64,000 nucleotides of DNA from Vicia villosa (GCF_029867415.1 NW_026705933.1:1-64000), one strand, 5' to 3'; counted from the first letter of the stretch, positions 24,203-36,394 are shown. Notes: generated by a model from the sequence alone, not told the origin. Numbers and translations: made by a program.

Positions 24203-26016
24203 AAACAAGGAAAAATGATGCAAAAAAAGCGCTCTGGTAGGGGGAGTTATGAGAGCGCTTTTAAAAAGCGCTCTGGTAGGGGGGGGGGGGGGTATGAGAG
24301 CGCTTTTAAAAAGCGCTCTGGTAGGGGGGTTATGAAAGCGCTTTTAAAAGCGCTCTTATAGGGTGGGTGCTACGAAAGCGCTTTTGGGATAAAAGCGCTC
24401 TGGTAGGGGGTGTTATTAAAGCGCTTTTGAAAAGCGCTCTGGTAGCCCATTTAAAAAATTATATATTTTACAAACACACGCGTTTTGTTTCAGATCTTTC
24501 TTCTTCCTTCGTTGCTCCGCCGTCCTCTCTCCGAAACCCTAGCAACCTCCGTCGTTCTTCTTCCTTTCAGATCCAAAACACACGAGTTTATGGTGAGTTG
24601 AGGTTCGTGTTGTTGCTGAGTTCGGTTTCGATTCTGAATCTACAAACCAAAATTGGGTGAGACCTTTCTGAGTTTATTTCTTATTCTCTCTTCCTCTCTC
24701 AAATTTCTGAAGGGTTTGTTTGATTAGGAAAGTGATGAACAAATGTTTGGGTTTGATGAATATTTATCTGGTTATGTTTGATGATGATTTGTGAATGGTT
24801 TTGTTTCTGATGAATGGTTTGCGTGTATGAGAAAGATGAACAATTAGGGTTTTGGTTAGTGTTTGCGGCTGTGTATTGTGATTGTTGTTGGATGAATATG
24901 AACAATGTATTTACAGTTTCTGGAGAGGTTTTTCGAAGATGATGAACATAATTTTTTTTAGGGTTTTTGGTTGTTGGCTCTACGGCTCTACGGCTGATTT
25001 TTTTTAGGGTTTTTGGTTGTTGGCTCAATTGACTTGTTCTTTTATCAAAAACTATTTTTATGTGCATGTGGTGTTAATTGATTTCTTATAAATTGGTTTT
25101 TGTTCTGGTATAGCACTATTTTTATTAACTATTTTGTCTTTTGTTCGGAGATGAGGAAATTTTTGGTTGATAGAGAAAATATTGAGAATGTGAATGTTGT
25201 GTAAATAATCACGTTTTTCTATTGTAGGTTGAGCTTCAAACAGTGGATGGACTGGTAAAGGATAGAACACAATGTGCCCCTGCCGATTATGTTCCACAGA
25301 ATAAGAATCAAGTAATGTACCCCGAAGTCTTCTGTGGCAGGATCGTTCGGGGTACAGTTATTTGATTCATATTCTATGACACAATACAACATAGCTCAGG
25401 TGACTACTGGTTCTCCACTAAAGCATCAATACAACATAGCTCCAGATAATACAGGAAGCGTACATTGGTTGCATAAGAACTCGGAAGTTGTTTCCCATTT
25501 AGTTGTTTTGGTTTAGAAATATGTGAATTGGTTTAGTTGTTTTGGTTTAGAAATATGTATATATGTATTTTGATTTACATTAATGGTATATAATATAATA
25601 CTTTTTTGTATATAATCGATATCGATTATAATGGTATATATCGATTTGAAATGATAAATTATAGGTTCATGAAAAAATACTGCCAAAAAATAGTAAATTA
25701 CAGGTTCTAAAATATTGCTGCCAAAAGTGCAGGTTTAGAAATAATAAAAAGCATAAAAAAAAAACGCAACATACGAAAGCGCTTTTGAAAAAAGCGCTCT
25801 TATAGGGGTGCCTACTAGAGCGCTTTTTCCTGAAAAGCGCTCTTAAAGGGGGGCCTACAAGAGCGCTTTTTCCAGAAAAGCGCTCTTATAGGGGGGGCCT
25901 ACCAGAGCGCTTTTAAAAGCGCTTTCGTAGCCTATGCCAGCGCTGGCTTTGGCAGCGCTTTAAAGCGCCGTTAAAGGCCAAAAAAAGCGCTTTTAAAAGC
26001 CTTGCGCGTTGTAGTG
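24203..26016. mobile_element. AGCGCT-type CACTA element, 5' deleted, 1.8 kb
   Basis: Copy 1 runs through this site uninterrupted at about 16592-16611. The right end reads GCGCGTTGTAGTG, which inverted is CACTACAACGCGC, and is followed by ATT. The left end lacks a CACTA terminus and begins at AAACAAGGAAAAATG, a phrase that lies about 100 bases inside the related element at 63577; the first part of the element and about 15 bases of host sequence appear deleted. Both ends carry subterminal repeats built on AAAGCGCTCTGGTAGGGG or GAGAGCGCTTTT. Between them, 24480-25540 looks like an untranslated leader, an intron and a short exon, with no recognised protein. Confidence 0.8.
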
Positions 26017-27254
26017 ATTCCCAGGAAAATTCGAGAAATACTTGCGGAAAATTTTTCGCAGGAAATTTCGCAGGTAAATCGAGTATTTCTAGAGGTGTTA
26101 CAACCTCAATGTCTTCTTGCATATCACCAGCTTCTTGTAGTTTTTGTAAATATAAAGTTGTATGTATTAATTTGATGATGTGACACGAAAAATCAGTGGA
26201 AATGTTCAAGTTGAGTTGTTGATGTTAATAAGCTTCCTGATCATCAGATATCGAAAACTTCATAAACTTTTAAACTCATGTGTTTGAACATTTTTCCAAA
26301 ACCACTCTTAATAATTATTTGAATACATAACTCAACATAAAACTTCAAGAGAAAGTTTATTAGAATAATGAAATTCGAGTAAAGCATAGAATTTATATAT
26401 TTCATCACGAATTATACGAAGCTACTATATTTAGTATTCACCGATGAAACTAGCCTCAACTAATATTCTTTCTTGGTAACTTGAATCTGAATTATGATTG
26501 CTGTACCATGACTATTAGTTAAAATGTCTTATAGAAACTTCTAAGAAATATGCATTTTATTAAATTAAATTAATTGAATTCCCTTCAGAGTTTTTAAACA
26601 GTTTCCTATTTAAAAACAAAAGTATCATTAAACTTATGAGGTTTCTAGACAGATGGTTGAATTAACATTTCTCATCAATGGAACATTAAATAAAAACCTT
26701 TGAAAAAATAAATGAGTACATCTCTTTCTCATCTATGACATCTAATTCACCAAAACTTGACAGACATGATTGCTGAAAACTATAAAATCGTGACAAAATA
26801 ATATTTTGAAACCCTAAAATTATTTGAACAAAAATATGCATTTTCCATTCCGTTTCTATGAAATTTGTCAGGTTTTGATAGCTTTAATATTATTTGATAT
26901 TTTCCTCAAGTATTCTGAATCTTTACTACAACCTTCTAAATGGAAATGCATTAAGTTAAAAACTATTTAAGACAACAAATTTAATTACTAAAAGTATAAT
27001 GATAGATTGCCATCACATTCAGATTTTCTTCTTCAAATATAACCAACGTTAAATTTTAGATTCACTAAAGTCACTTCTTATGTATCACAACATTCAACTT
27101 ACATTATGCTAGAGATATACTAATATAAAGTTAATATTACAAAATATTACCTTTACGGCAAAAGAAGTGATCTCTGTAAGTTTATTGATATGTAACATGT
27201 TTAAACTTCAATTCTATGTATTACTATGCACATGTGTTTTTCATCTTTTGTCTA

Positions 27255-27504
27255 AAAAGCATTTAAGTCAATGCTTTTATTAAAAAACGCTGTCTAATGA
27301 GGCCTTACGCCAACGCTTTTATCATAAAGCGATGTCTTAAGAAGATTTACGCCAATATTTTTAGCAAAAAATGCTGTCTGAAGAGAACTTTAAGTCAATA
27401 CTTTTATATTAAAAATAAATGATGTACAATGCCAGAATAAACAACACTTTAAAGAGTTGTCTAAGATTAAAAGTGTTGTCTAAAGTCTTATTTTGATAGT
27501 AGTG
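27255..27504. mobile_element. CACTA-type terminus remnant, copy 2
   Basis: Counterpart of 17865-18123, ending at the same TAGTAGTG with AAG following. Confidence 0.5.
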
Positions 27505-28177
27505 AAGATATTGTTTTTTTTTTAGTTCAATTTATACTACATTGAGTAGGTGTTTTTCAAAGATACAAACAAAGAGGAGAAAATAATAACTTAGAAGTAG
27601 GTAATGAGACGGGAAAGTAAAAACATAAATTCTAATAAAGAGTCCCATGAATCGATCAACATAAATTTCAACTTAAAAATTCTAAGACCCAAAAGTCAAA
27701 TAAGATCCAAGATCCAAAAGCTAAACTTTACCAAAATGCAGAAATTAATCATTACTCTAAATTAAAAAACTTAATAAGAACCACATTAAATTTTTTAAAA
27801 AAATTACAATTTTTTATACATTGGGGACTCGACAAGGTTAAAGTAGGGACTTTACATAAAATCGAAATAACCTCTAGATGTATCATATAAAGATATGAAT
27901 GTGTAGATAGAAAGAAAAAAAAAAAACTAGGATTTCAATATAACGTAATTAACTGTTAATTTACTTGATACTAAATATCAAACAATAATTGATATGTATA
28001 AGGATACACATACTCAATCGAATAAATTATAATAAAACAAAAACTAGAAAATGTTTTCTTATTAATTTGGTTCGTCTACATAGACTAAACTTTTCCGTAA
28101 AGTTCTACTAAAACAATCATTTTATTAAACTACAATAAGACTCTTTCTTAACACATTCATAATAAAAAATCATCATT

Positions 28178-28826
28178 CTAAACATCACTTTCATCGATAT
28201 CAGCCTCATCAATATCAGTTTCATCAACATCAGATATAGGCCCGAACTCATAATCCACATCAATCTCTGGAGGGCATTCAAAAATACGACAAACAACAAA
28301 AGGAGCCTGTATAATCATTGAAAAAAAATCAGTTAGGAATTATCCGCATATACATCAAGTTCTTAAAAACACGATAAATAAAAAAACGAATAACTTGTTT
28401 TCATTAACCCCTTACATGAGGTTTATCCGCCAAGGTATACTCATACATAGTCCAGTTAGTTCTTTCAGCATCATTTGGAGATTTTCCGAGATAAAAAACA
28501 AAGAGAGCTTTCATTCCCAAAAGTGTGTTACCACCATTAGTAATTTCACAAACCTTTCCCTTCTTCTTCCAGAAACCGGTCTTACAATGCCTCCTCTCTT
28601 CGTCAATTTTTGAAATAAAATAGTACCAGTGCCTCCGATTGTTGAATTTAAAGGATGATGCATGAGGCAATTCAAAGGGGTCAAACTCATACAAGTTCAT
28701 TTCTTTGATGATGTATGAGCCATTGAAATCATGTAGCTCTTCATTGTTTTTGTTGGCAAGGTAATAGCCAACAAGAACCAGATCAGAGGGGATGAATACA
28801 ACACCAGGTAGAAGCAAAGCGCCCAT
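28178..28826 (-). CDS. NAC-like transcription factor, copy 2 (two exons)
   Basis: Exon 1 runs from ATG at 28826 to 28416 and exon 2 from 28306 to the TAG at 28178, with the same splice sites, phase and lengths as copy 1 (about 179 residues). The protein differs by a handful of residues, such as GVVFIPSD for GLVFIPSD and FELPHASSFKF for FESPHASSFQF. No stop or frameshift was seen. The acidic tail is the same. Keeping the frame in both copies is compatible with function or with recent duplication. Upstream sequence diverges by small deletions, for example about 45 bases fewer near 28880, so expression could differ. Confidence 0.75.
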
Positions 28827-30094
28827 TGCAAATTAATCGAGACTGCGAAAGAGACTGTGAACTATTGCAACAATAGGTTTTAATAAGAGGTTTATGGATT
28901 AACAAGTAGGGTGAAATATATATAATTGGGTTTGACAACCACTATTCAAAGTATAAAGAAGAAAAAACCGTTTCCTTTTTTGGGAAATCTAATTCAGGTA
29001 TCTTGCTAACAATTTCCTTATTGAATTATCAAAGAATGCCAATTTCTATTTTGAGTCAAAAAGAAAAAACCGTTTCCATTTTGAGAAATCATAATTCATA
29101 ATAACGTGGAAAATATTATTTTAATTAGTTGTTTAGATTTTGTTTGAGTTTTTATTTTATTTTTTGAAATCAAATATTAGACCGTACTTATTTTTGTGTA
29201 TATTATTGTAAATGTAACACAAAAAATTGAAGAAAATGATATTACCGAAATATAGGTAAAAATGACTTAGGTATAGGATGATGATGGAGTAAATTCAAAA
29301 GAGCCACACTCTTACCGACCCATCTCTTTGATCATGTCATACTAATTGTAAATCTAAATATCTTCATTGTTTTTGAAAATTTCTAACTACATCTCATGGA
29401 TCTCTCACCCACCACTCATTTGACAAAATTGTTCCTCTACTTTTGTAGATGTATCTATGGAAGCATTTGGCGTTAAACTGACGCCAGACCTTTCCCCTCC
29501 CTCATTTTTCACTTTTCATCTTCTCAAACTCATACTCTCTCAACTACTCTCTCAACCCCAAAAATCAAACTTCTCCAATAGTGCATTTCTTTTTCCTGAG
29601 TTCGGCCGACATTGTCAACATCAACTATCAACGCATTCCTTCAAGTTCAAAACCATATTTAATCGGCTAGTTTTTGACTTTTTGACTTATTTTTGAGCGT
29701 TTGTATAATCGAGTTAGAATTCGATATTTAGGTGTATAAATGATTGGGTAGTTATAGAAATATAATTTAGAGACAATGTAGGTGATGTTTGATGTATACA
29801 ACGGTTGACCAAGCCACAAAAATGAAGTTTTTGAGTGCTTGAACAGTGGCCTTACGCCATTGTTGAGTTTCTGAGTTTCAGAATCTTTCGTACATGCATC
29901 TACGAAAAAGATGAACGTTAGGGCATTCCGTAGATGCATCTACGGAAGCACCATAGTTTTTTGAAACTAAGATACTTCCGTAGATGCATCTACCGAAGAG
30001 TATTTTTTGTCTTTTCTTGTTTATTTATAAATTCTTGTTTATTTATAAACACATAATATCTAACTCGATGCTATTTGTACACAATGCAGACATT

Positions 30095-30545
30095 ATGGAC
30101 CACGGCCCGGATAGGGATATTCATGGAAGGACTGCAAAGCATACATCAGTGCGGTGTAAACGGGTGCATGTAGTATCTTAGGTCACTGATGGAGCTGCCT
30201 CTGAAGTAGATGCACCTGATACATCCCCTCAAGCAGGGCCTTCTCCACCTGTCCCAGTTGAGGGGCTTTCTACGCACGTTCCACTTGAGAGGCCTTCCTC
30301 ATCTACTACTACACCAAGGAGGCCTCAGGATAATCTTGAGGATTCCTCACAGATGCCACCCTCCGCAAACGTCGTCGGGGCACTTCTTCTATTTCTACTC
30401 CTGTGCTTGTGCCAGTGACGACCGATGCAGGATCTACTGTGCCACCTCCGGAGCTGCACGAGGATGATCTAGTGCCGGAGCCTATCTGATACCCAGGGCT
30501 CCCCATAGACGTATCCATGTTGATATGGTATGCAGATCATGCATA
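30095..30545 (+). pseudogene. PMD (plant mobile domain) gene, N-terminal part, broken
   Basis: From ATG at 30095 the frame encodes MDHGPDRDIHGRTAKHTSVR and a basic, then proline/serine-rich segment, with an in-frame TAG at 30179 after HVVS. A second frame break near 30340 moves the reading to a frame giving RRRGTSSISTPVLVPVTTDA. A TGA follows, and then PGLPIDVSMLIWYADHA resembles the start of the PMD core. Such proteins (MAIN-like, often mislabelled as phosphatase 7 long form) are commonly carried by transposons. An intron-like stretch and a retroelement remnant follow. Confidence 0.6.
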
Positions 30546-30699
30546 TTTGGGAGAGAGCAGCAAATTTTCTTTTGTTATTACTTATTACTTTTTTTCATGA
30601 ATTTCTGAATTTGCTTAATAATAACCTGTTTACAGTGATTTTTGGTAAACAACCACCAGTCTTCTAAATTATTAAATGTACTTTGGTAACTTGCAGGAT

Positions 30700-31880
30700 C
30701 GACTAGATTGATCCTAGGACATGTGTCTAAAAGTTTCTAATTTTATGACTGAGTTCACATTCTAAAGGAATACTTCGAATGCGAAATTAATGTAAAGGCA
30801 ATACAGTATGTAAATATGAAAATTCGAACAAGAGATTTAAAAGACTTCGATGATAAATGTAAAGAAGATGACTCAAAAAAGAAATGTATGTAAATGACTT
30901 GAATTTGTAAAACTTAGAATAATATAAAAGTATAAATGGTGTTGCACGTACTACAGCAGTAAATTTTGCAGTATTTCGGCCATAACTTGAGAACCGTAAT
31001 TCTGATTTGCGATCGGTTCGAAGCGTTGGAAAGCTTATTCAATTTCCTATCTAACAATGACTAAATATCAACAAAATTGATTACTTTTATCAAATTTGTT
31101 TTAAGCCTTATTCATTGACGAATTGCTCAAAATCGTGCGTTTGAAGCGGTGTCTTCGACACTTTATTGCTCATGTTCCAAATACGCATTAATACCTACAA
31201 AATGAATAGAAAACTATCAAATGATACACAAATTAATCAAAACATGAGTATAAACAAACTAAACGTATTTACACACAAAATGGAGGATTATTCAACGAAA
31301 TTTACGCAAAAACACGATAAGTTGACACTTATCAAACTCTCCCCAACTTGAACTTGTTTGTCCCTAAACAAGAATCAAATAACTCAAGGAAACAAAAGCA
31401 ACATCCAAGCAATTACACAACAAATTGTTTTGAAAAACGGAAACAAATGCATGGCTCAAATGAACAACAGTACACACAAAGAAACATACTTACCACTAAC
31501 TACGACGACAACATATACATGACACAAATGCTAAATACAAAGAATATACCAAACATTCTAAAACAACACTAGTTCACAAATGAATCACACCTAGCACACA
31601 ATGTCCGATAGATGAAAAACACACAAAAGTGGGGGTATTTTCACTTATCCAACAATCTTGCAAACAAAAGATAAAATTATGCAACCATCCAAAAATCATA
31701 TTGAAAACACAAAGGCAAGAATCACAAGGACTTTTCAAGGTTGTAATGTGGCTTGGTTAACAAACAAGGGATAATTCCTAAGGCTAATCAAAATAAAAAC
31801 TTGCCCAAACCTAAGGGAGTGATCAACTCACAAAACTTGAAACACAAAATTCCAATCAAACTTATCAAACGAAAAATTGG
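30700..31880 (-). mobile_element. LTR retroelement remnant (Athila/Cyclops-like 3' region)
   Basis: This block separates the two PMD pieces. On the minus strand it contains AAGTTCAAGTTGGGGAGAGT near 31345 and TTAGGGACAAACAAG, phrases I associate with the 3' part of legume Athila/Cyclops elements. TTCGGCCATAACTTGAGAAC near 30975 is likewise LTR-like. Exact borders and target duplications were not resolved, and the open frames inside show no domain. Confidence 0.35.
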
Positions 31881-31884
31881 CACT

Positions 31885-32497
31885 TATCACCGCCAGCTCG
31901 ACCATTATCGTACATTATCTTCCAGAGTGCTTAATGCGTCAGTTTGGCTACACACAGACGATACCTCGCGACCCTAGTGTCCCCGCTCCAATCGTCATGA
32001 CCTGTCGACAGTTAGATGAAGTTTTTGCAGACTGGGAGCATCACATGGTTCTTGAGGAGGCTCAGGTGAAGAGAACAGAGAGCGACTAGAGCTGCGCTGA
32101 GTGGTACATCACCTAGTACTACACAGTGTCACACCCGTACATGTTTCTCGCTGCACATGGAGATCTTTCCAGACCAGCCTACGAGGAGATTCTGCGGAAT
32201 CATCCGGCTGAGTTGGACCACACTCAGGATCTTCTTCCTCGGTGTCGTCCAATAGCTGACACGGGCCTGGTAGCCATTGCAGATGGTTTATTCCCTGAGG
32301 GGTCTGAGCAGAGGCGTGTGGTGGATGTTATGATTAGGCTGGCACATGAGACATTTGTGTACCGTAGATATCGTGCTAGGACTGGTGGGGAACTTGGCGC
32401 TAGAGGCAGAGCCATTGGATGGCGTGGTGGACACAAAGGAGGAGGCGGGGCAAGAGGAAGAGGAGAGACACAGGATGATGTTCGACACACACAGTAG
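31885..32497 (+). pseudogene. PMD gene, C-terminal part, broken
   Basis: Two overlapping frames give the end of a plant mobile domain: HYLPECLMRQFGYTQTIPR then MTCRQLDEVFADWEHHMV. An in-frame stop follows at about 32087, and then a shifted frame gives VSHPYMFLAAHGDLSRPAYE and a Gly/Arg-rich tail ending at 32497. The pattern YLPERVMRQFGYIQ and WY..VSHP is characteristic of PMD proteins. Several frame breaks make it a pseudogene. Confidence 0.65.
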
Positions 32498-32689
32498 TGA
32501 TGCCTGTGGTTTTTTTGATTTCTGTATTTTTATTTCATTTATGTATGTTACTTTGATGATGTATTCAACATTATGACCGACATTATTTATACGGTGTATT
32601 TTTTTGTATACCATTTACTAGTGCCTTAAAATGAATTACTTTAATTTTATATTTTTGTAATAGAAATTGTTTGGTAAAATTAATATAGT

Positions 32690-33680
32690 AGCAATTAGTT
32701 AAATATGATATATATAACTTGTAAGAGAAAGCAGGTGGAAGTTCTATTTGACAAAGCAACATGTTGAGTTGATTTGTTTCAACATCTGGACAACATGTCG
32801 AAGAAGATGTCCTATACAAGCCATTCGACATCACGCATGAATCATAACTGTTGATTGAATCTGACTCAGAAATTAACAACAATGCAGAATATTACTAACC
32901 AATATTATGCAATCATAGGTGGCGCATGAAAGATCTGAAAGAATCAAATCAGAATATATTTTAATGAAGACTTTCTAATTTTGGAGATTTATTAGGAAGA
33001 TTTGATTGAAGACATATTTTGTAGGAGAATCTTTTGGAAGCCCAATTCCAGTTGGGTAATAGGTTAAAAATAGAAACATTGTGACCTAGAAAAAAATGGC
33101 AACCAATATGTAAAATTATAAGAGTTGTGTTGGTAGGTGAAACCACCCGCTTTATGGGATGGTCACCTTGTTCTCACTCAAAAGCCTTTAGGTAATGAGT
33201 TGAGTATTGTTCTTGGAGGAAGCTTTTAAACAACTCCAAGATGGTGTTTTTAGTATAGAGTCAAGGCTGAGTATGGAGGGAAGTGCGGTTTCTTGCCCGA
33301 CATAGGAGTGTGTCACTTCATCATGGAAGTGTGTCTTCTATTCTGTGGATACATGATGGTGGAAATTAAGCCGTTAGTAAAACTCCAGGGACTAGAAACT
33401 GTACAACATCACTGAGGTGATTGGAAGTGGAATGGAGATATTCCATATCTAGGGAGGACCTAGGTAGAGATTGCATTGGGTAGCGATTAAGTTAAGAGTT
33501 GTAAACGGGGTAGTTTAGCTCTGAATTGATACTACTAATAGTGGATTTCCTTCCCGACTTGGTATTCCCCCAGAGTAGGTAGTTAGAACGAATTGGGTAA
33601 ACAACTCTTGTGTGCACTTTACTTTTCAGTAACTAATTTAACTGTCTTTATCTTGCATATGTTGTTGATAACAAACCTGA
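32690..33680. mobile_element. Ty1/copia (SIRE/Maximus-like) LTR remnant
   Basis: Non-coding sequence with phrases such as GGATTTCCTTCCCGACTTGG and AACAACTCTTGTGTGCA that resemble LTRs of the SIRE/Maximus lineage in legumes. No PBS, polypurine tract or target duplication was identified. It lies between the PMD pseudogene and the right end of the MULE-like element. Confidence 0.3.
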
Positions 33681-34041
33681 TGTCTCGACATGTTTATCCG
33701 AAATCTGGGTTTGCTATACCAGAATTTTAAAAATTGAGTTTTGGATTTGAATGAACATGATTTGAAACTAATAGCTGACTGTTCCGTAGGTATATCTATA
33801 GAACACTCTATTTTCAACACGTTCCGTAGATGCATCTACGGAAGGATTGCTGAAATGAAATAAGTTGATTTTAAACTATAGAATACTATGTGTTTTAACG
33901 CTTCCGTATATGTATCTACGAAATGAAACCAATTTTTTGAAAAAAAAAAGATGCTTTTGGATTTGCATCTATGGAAGAGAGGGTAAAATTGGAAATTCGC
34001 GTGGTAGCTAAGAAATTCATGAGGTCTATTGAAAAATTGTC

Positions 34042-34369
34042 TTTTTTGTGACTATGAAATAGTAGCAAACATGAAGCTTACCACACAAATGCAATTCCTT
34101 TTCGAAGTAATGGCCATTGAATTGGAGACAAATTAAGATAAAAATTTAGAGATTTAAATTTTCAGTGGGAGTATATGTTTCGAGGGTAGAAGAATTATGT
34201 CACGTAAGCTTCAATCTGCTCTTAGTGAGGAAGGTGGCAATTTTAAATCGCCCATAATAAGATTTTTATTTGTCTCTCCTCCATCATCCATTATTAAAAT
34301 AAATGGAGGAGAGAGAAAAAAAGAATGACACATAATCTCCACCATTTATTTTAAAATCTAATATTTCCA
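34042..34369. other. Non-coding, no feature recognised
   Basis: AT-rich sequence including a small palindrome around CTCCTCCAT...ATGGAGGAG (34277-34311). Confidence 0.4.
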
Positions 34370-35482
34370 AGAAAACTCGATTTTTGTATTATCGAAAAAT
34401 CGATTTGCAATATTACCGTAAACAACTTGATTTTCTGTTGTACCGTTGAAAACTCGATTTCCTATATTTCTTTAAAAAACTCTATTTTCTGTAAATAAAA
34501 ACTCGATTTTGGGTATTACCGTTAAAATTTAATTTTTCATATTTTTGAAAAAACTAGATTTTATTTAATACCGTTAAAAACTCGATTTTCTGTCTTATAA
34601 AAAACACGATTTTCTATATTATCGTAAAAACTTGATTTTCTGTCTTAATACATTCATATAATTTCGTTTATTATGAGTAGGGATGACACTTGGATCCATT
34701 AAAATAAAAAATCGAGTTTTAAACGGTAATACAGAAAATTGAGTTTTTTTACAGTAACTTAGAAAATCGTGTTTTTTTAACGAAAATGCATAAATTCGAG
34801 TTTTTTATCGTCATAAAGAAAATAGAGATTTTTTTTATTGAAATACAAAAAGTCGAGTTTTTTTTACAATAATACAATAAATCAAGTTTTCACATGGTAA
34901 TACAGAAAAATGAATTTTTTACTTTACAAAAATACCAAAAGTCGAGTTTTTTAATGGAAAAATAGAAAAACGAGTTTTTTTAAGGTAATTCAAAAAATTG
35001 AGTTTTTTATGGTAATACAATAAACGAGTTTTTTATGAAAATACTGAAAATTGAGTTTTTGATAGAAATACAAAAAATCGAATTTTTAAAGGTATTATAG
35101 AAAATTATTTTTTACAGTAATACAAAAAATCGAGTTTTTTTTATAGTAATACAGAAAATTCTGTTTTTTTTTTGCGGAAAATAGAAATTCGAGTTTTTAA
35201 CGGTAAATCATAAAATAGAGATTTGTTTATTGAAATACAGAAAATTACATTTTTACGTTAATACAGTAAGTCAAGTTTTCTTACGGTTAGACAAAAATAA
35301 TTTTTTTACGCAAATATAGAAAATTGAGATTTTTTATTTTGATACATATGATCCAGTTTTTTTTATGATAAATACAGAAAATTGAGTTTTTTTTTACAAT
35401 AATACTGAAAATTGAGTTTTTAAAACGGTAAAACAAAAAAAATCAAGTTTTCTACGATATTACAGAAAATTGAGTTTTATTT
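34370..35482. repeat. Degenerate minisatellite in head-to-head arrangement
   Basis: From 34370 to 34660 a unit of about 25-40 bases (AAAACTCGATTTTCTGTATTACCGT) repeats in one orientation. From 34705 to 35482 the reverse complement (TACGGTAATACAGAAAATCGAGTTTT) repeats about twenty times. The two arrays meet at about 34680, so the whole is a large imperfect inverted repeat. Confidence 0.8.
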
Positions 35483-35699
35483 TTAGAATTTTTGTACTTA
35501 ATTTTTTTATTCTATTTTGACAAACTAATTAAATCAGTTTCTAAAATGAAATTGGTTCTAAATCGATTTTAAACTGAATTGGATTGCTTAAATTAAATGG
35601 TTCAGTTCATTAATCATTTAAATGGTTTAGTTTTTTTATGGTTCAATATAATTCAGTTTAAGTATACAATTCTGTTAACTATATTTTTGAACACCCCTA
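34678..35699. mobile_element. Possible hAT-type element containing the right-hand array
   Basis: TAGGGATGACACTTGG at 34678 and the inverted TAGGGGTGTTCAAAAA ending at 35699 look like hAT-type termini. The flanks ATTATGAG and ATATGAGT are similar but not identical, so the target duplication is doubtful. Confidence 0.35.
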
Positions 35700-36106
35700 A
35701 TATGAGTATGTCCCCCGAAAATTTGAAGATTGTGACCTTGAAAGTTTCAATGTAAATTAGCCAATGAATGTTGTTGTATCAACGCATAATTCGTGCAACA
35801 CTCAATGACTCCCCATATCGTAGGTCAGATCCACAATGCTATGAGTTTCTTGCCCCATCCTTATACGAGTATGTCCCTAAAAGATTTATGCATTGTGACA
35901 CCCTCATCCTCCTTGAAAGTGAGGTATTGTGGCAATCGTATAAGTCCTATACACTTACACATCTTAAGAGTTTTATGTTTATCCTAGTGTTTGTTTCGAC
36001 AATTTATACATTGTGTAACATGTACACTTATTCGTACCTTTCAAGTTAGTAACTCTTTTAGGAGTTCCCATGAAGTAATCACTCCATGAATTAACACACC
36101 AAGAGG
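35700..36106. other. Non-coding, no gene recognised
   Basis: An open frame at 35768-36049 shows no known domain and no plant codon or splice context that I can support. Confidence 0.4.
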
Positions 36107-36394
36107 CAGTGGTGGAGCCATAAATTTTAGGGAGTATGAGCAAAACTTTTACACTCTACTTTTACTAATTTTACACCCTGTTTCTACTAATTTTTCCCTT
36201 GATTTTGTTTAAAAAATTTGCCCTTGATTTTGTCCAAAAATTTCACACCCTATTTTTATTAATTTTGTCTAAGAATTACTAATTTTTCCCCTGGTGTTGT
36301 CTAAAAATCGACTATTAGGTGGGGAATATTCAATGAAAGGAATGGTTGAGCCCGGGCGCGTGTCCGGGCTCGCTGGGCTGTAGATCCACCCATG
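36107..36394. mobile_element. hAT-type MITE, 288 bp
   Basis: The left end CAGTGGTGGAGCC and the inverted right end CATGGGTGGATC form a decayed terminal inverted repeat. The flanks CCAAGAGG (36099-36106) and CTAAGAGG (36395-36402) match at 7 of 8 bases, fitting an 8-bp hAT target duplication. A GCCCGGGCGCGTGTCCGGGC palindrome lies near the right end. There is no coding capacity. Confidence 0.75.

Larger units (their letters stand above)
20879..29534. repeat. Segmental duplication, copy 2 (with two later insertions)
   Basis: It is colinear with 14110-20270. It is longer because of the hAT element at 20974-21800 and the CACTA element at 24203-26016. Small indels also differ, for example about 20 extra bases near 22497. 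The right end merges into the full MULE-like element. Confidence 0.9.
29375..34041 (+). mobile_element. MULE-like element carrying a PMD pseudogene
   Basis: The left end (GAAAATTTCTAACTACATCT...) and the inverted right end (GACAATTTTTCAATAGACCT...) align over about 80 bases with moderate divergence, suggesting long terminal inverted repeats as in Mutator-like elements. A clear 9-bp target duplication was not found. The palindromic phrase CCGTAGATGCATCTACGGAA occurs near 29925, 29975 and 33825, with variants near 20135, 29445 and 33900. The interior holds a broken PMD gene and two LTR-retroelement remnants. Confidence 0.5.

Noticed and set aside
35768..36049. 93-codon plus-strand open frame
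   Set aside because: No recognised domain, no splice partner and AT-rich low-complexity surroundings.
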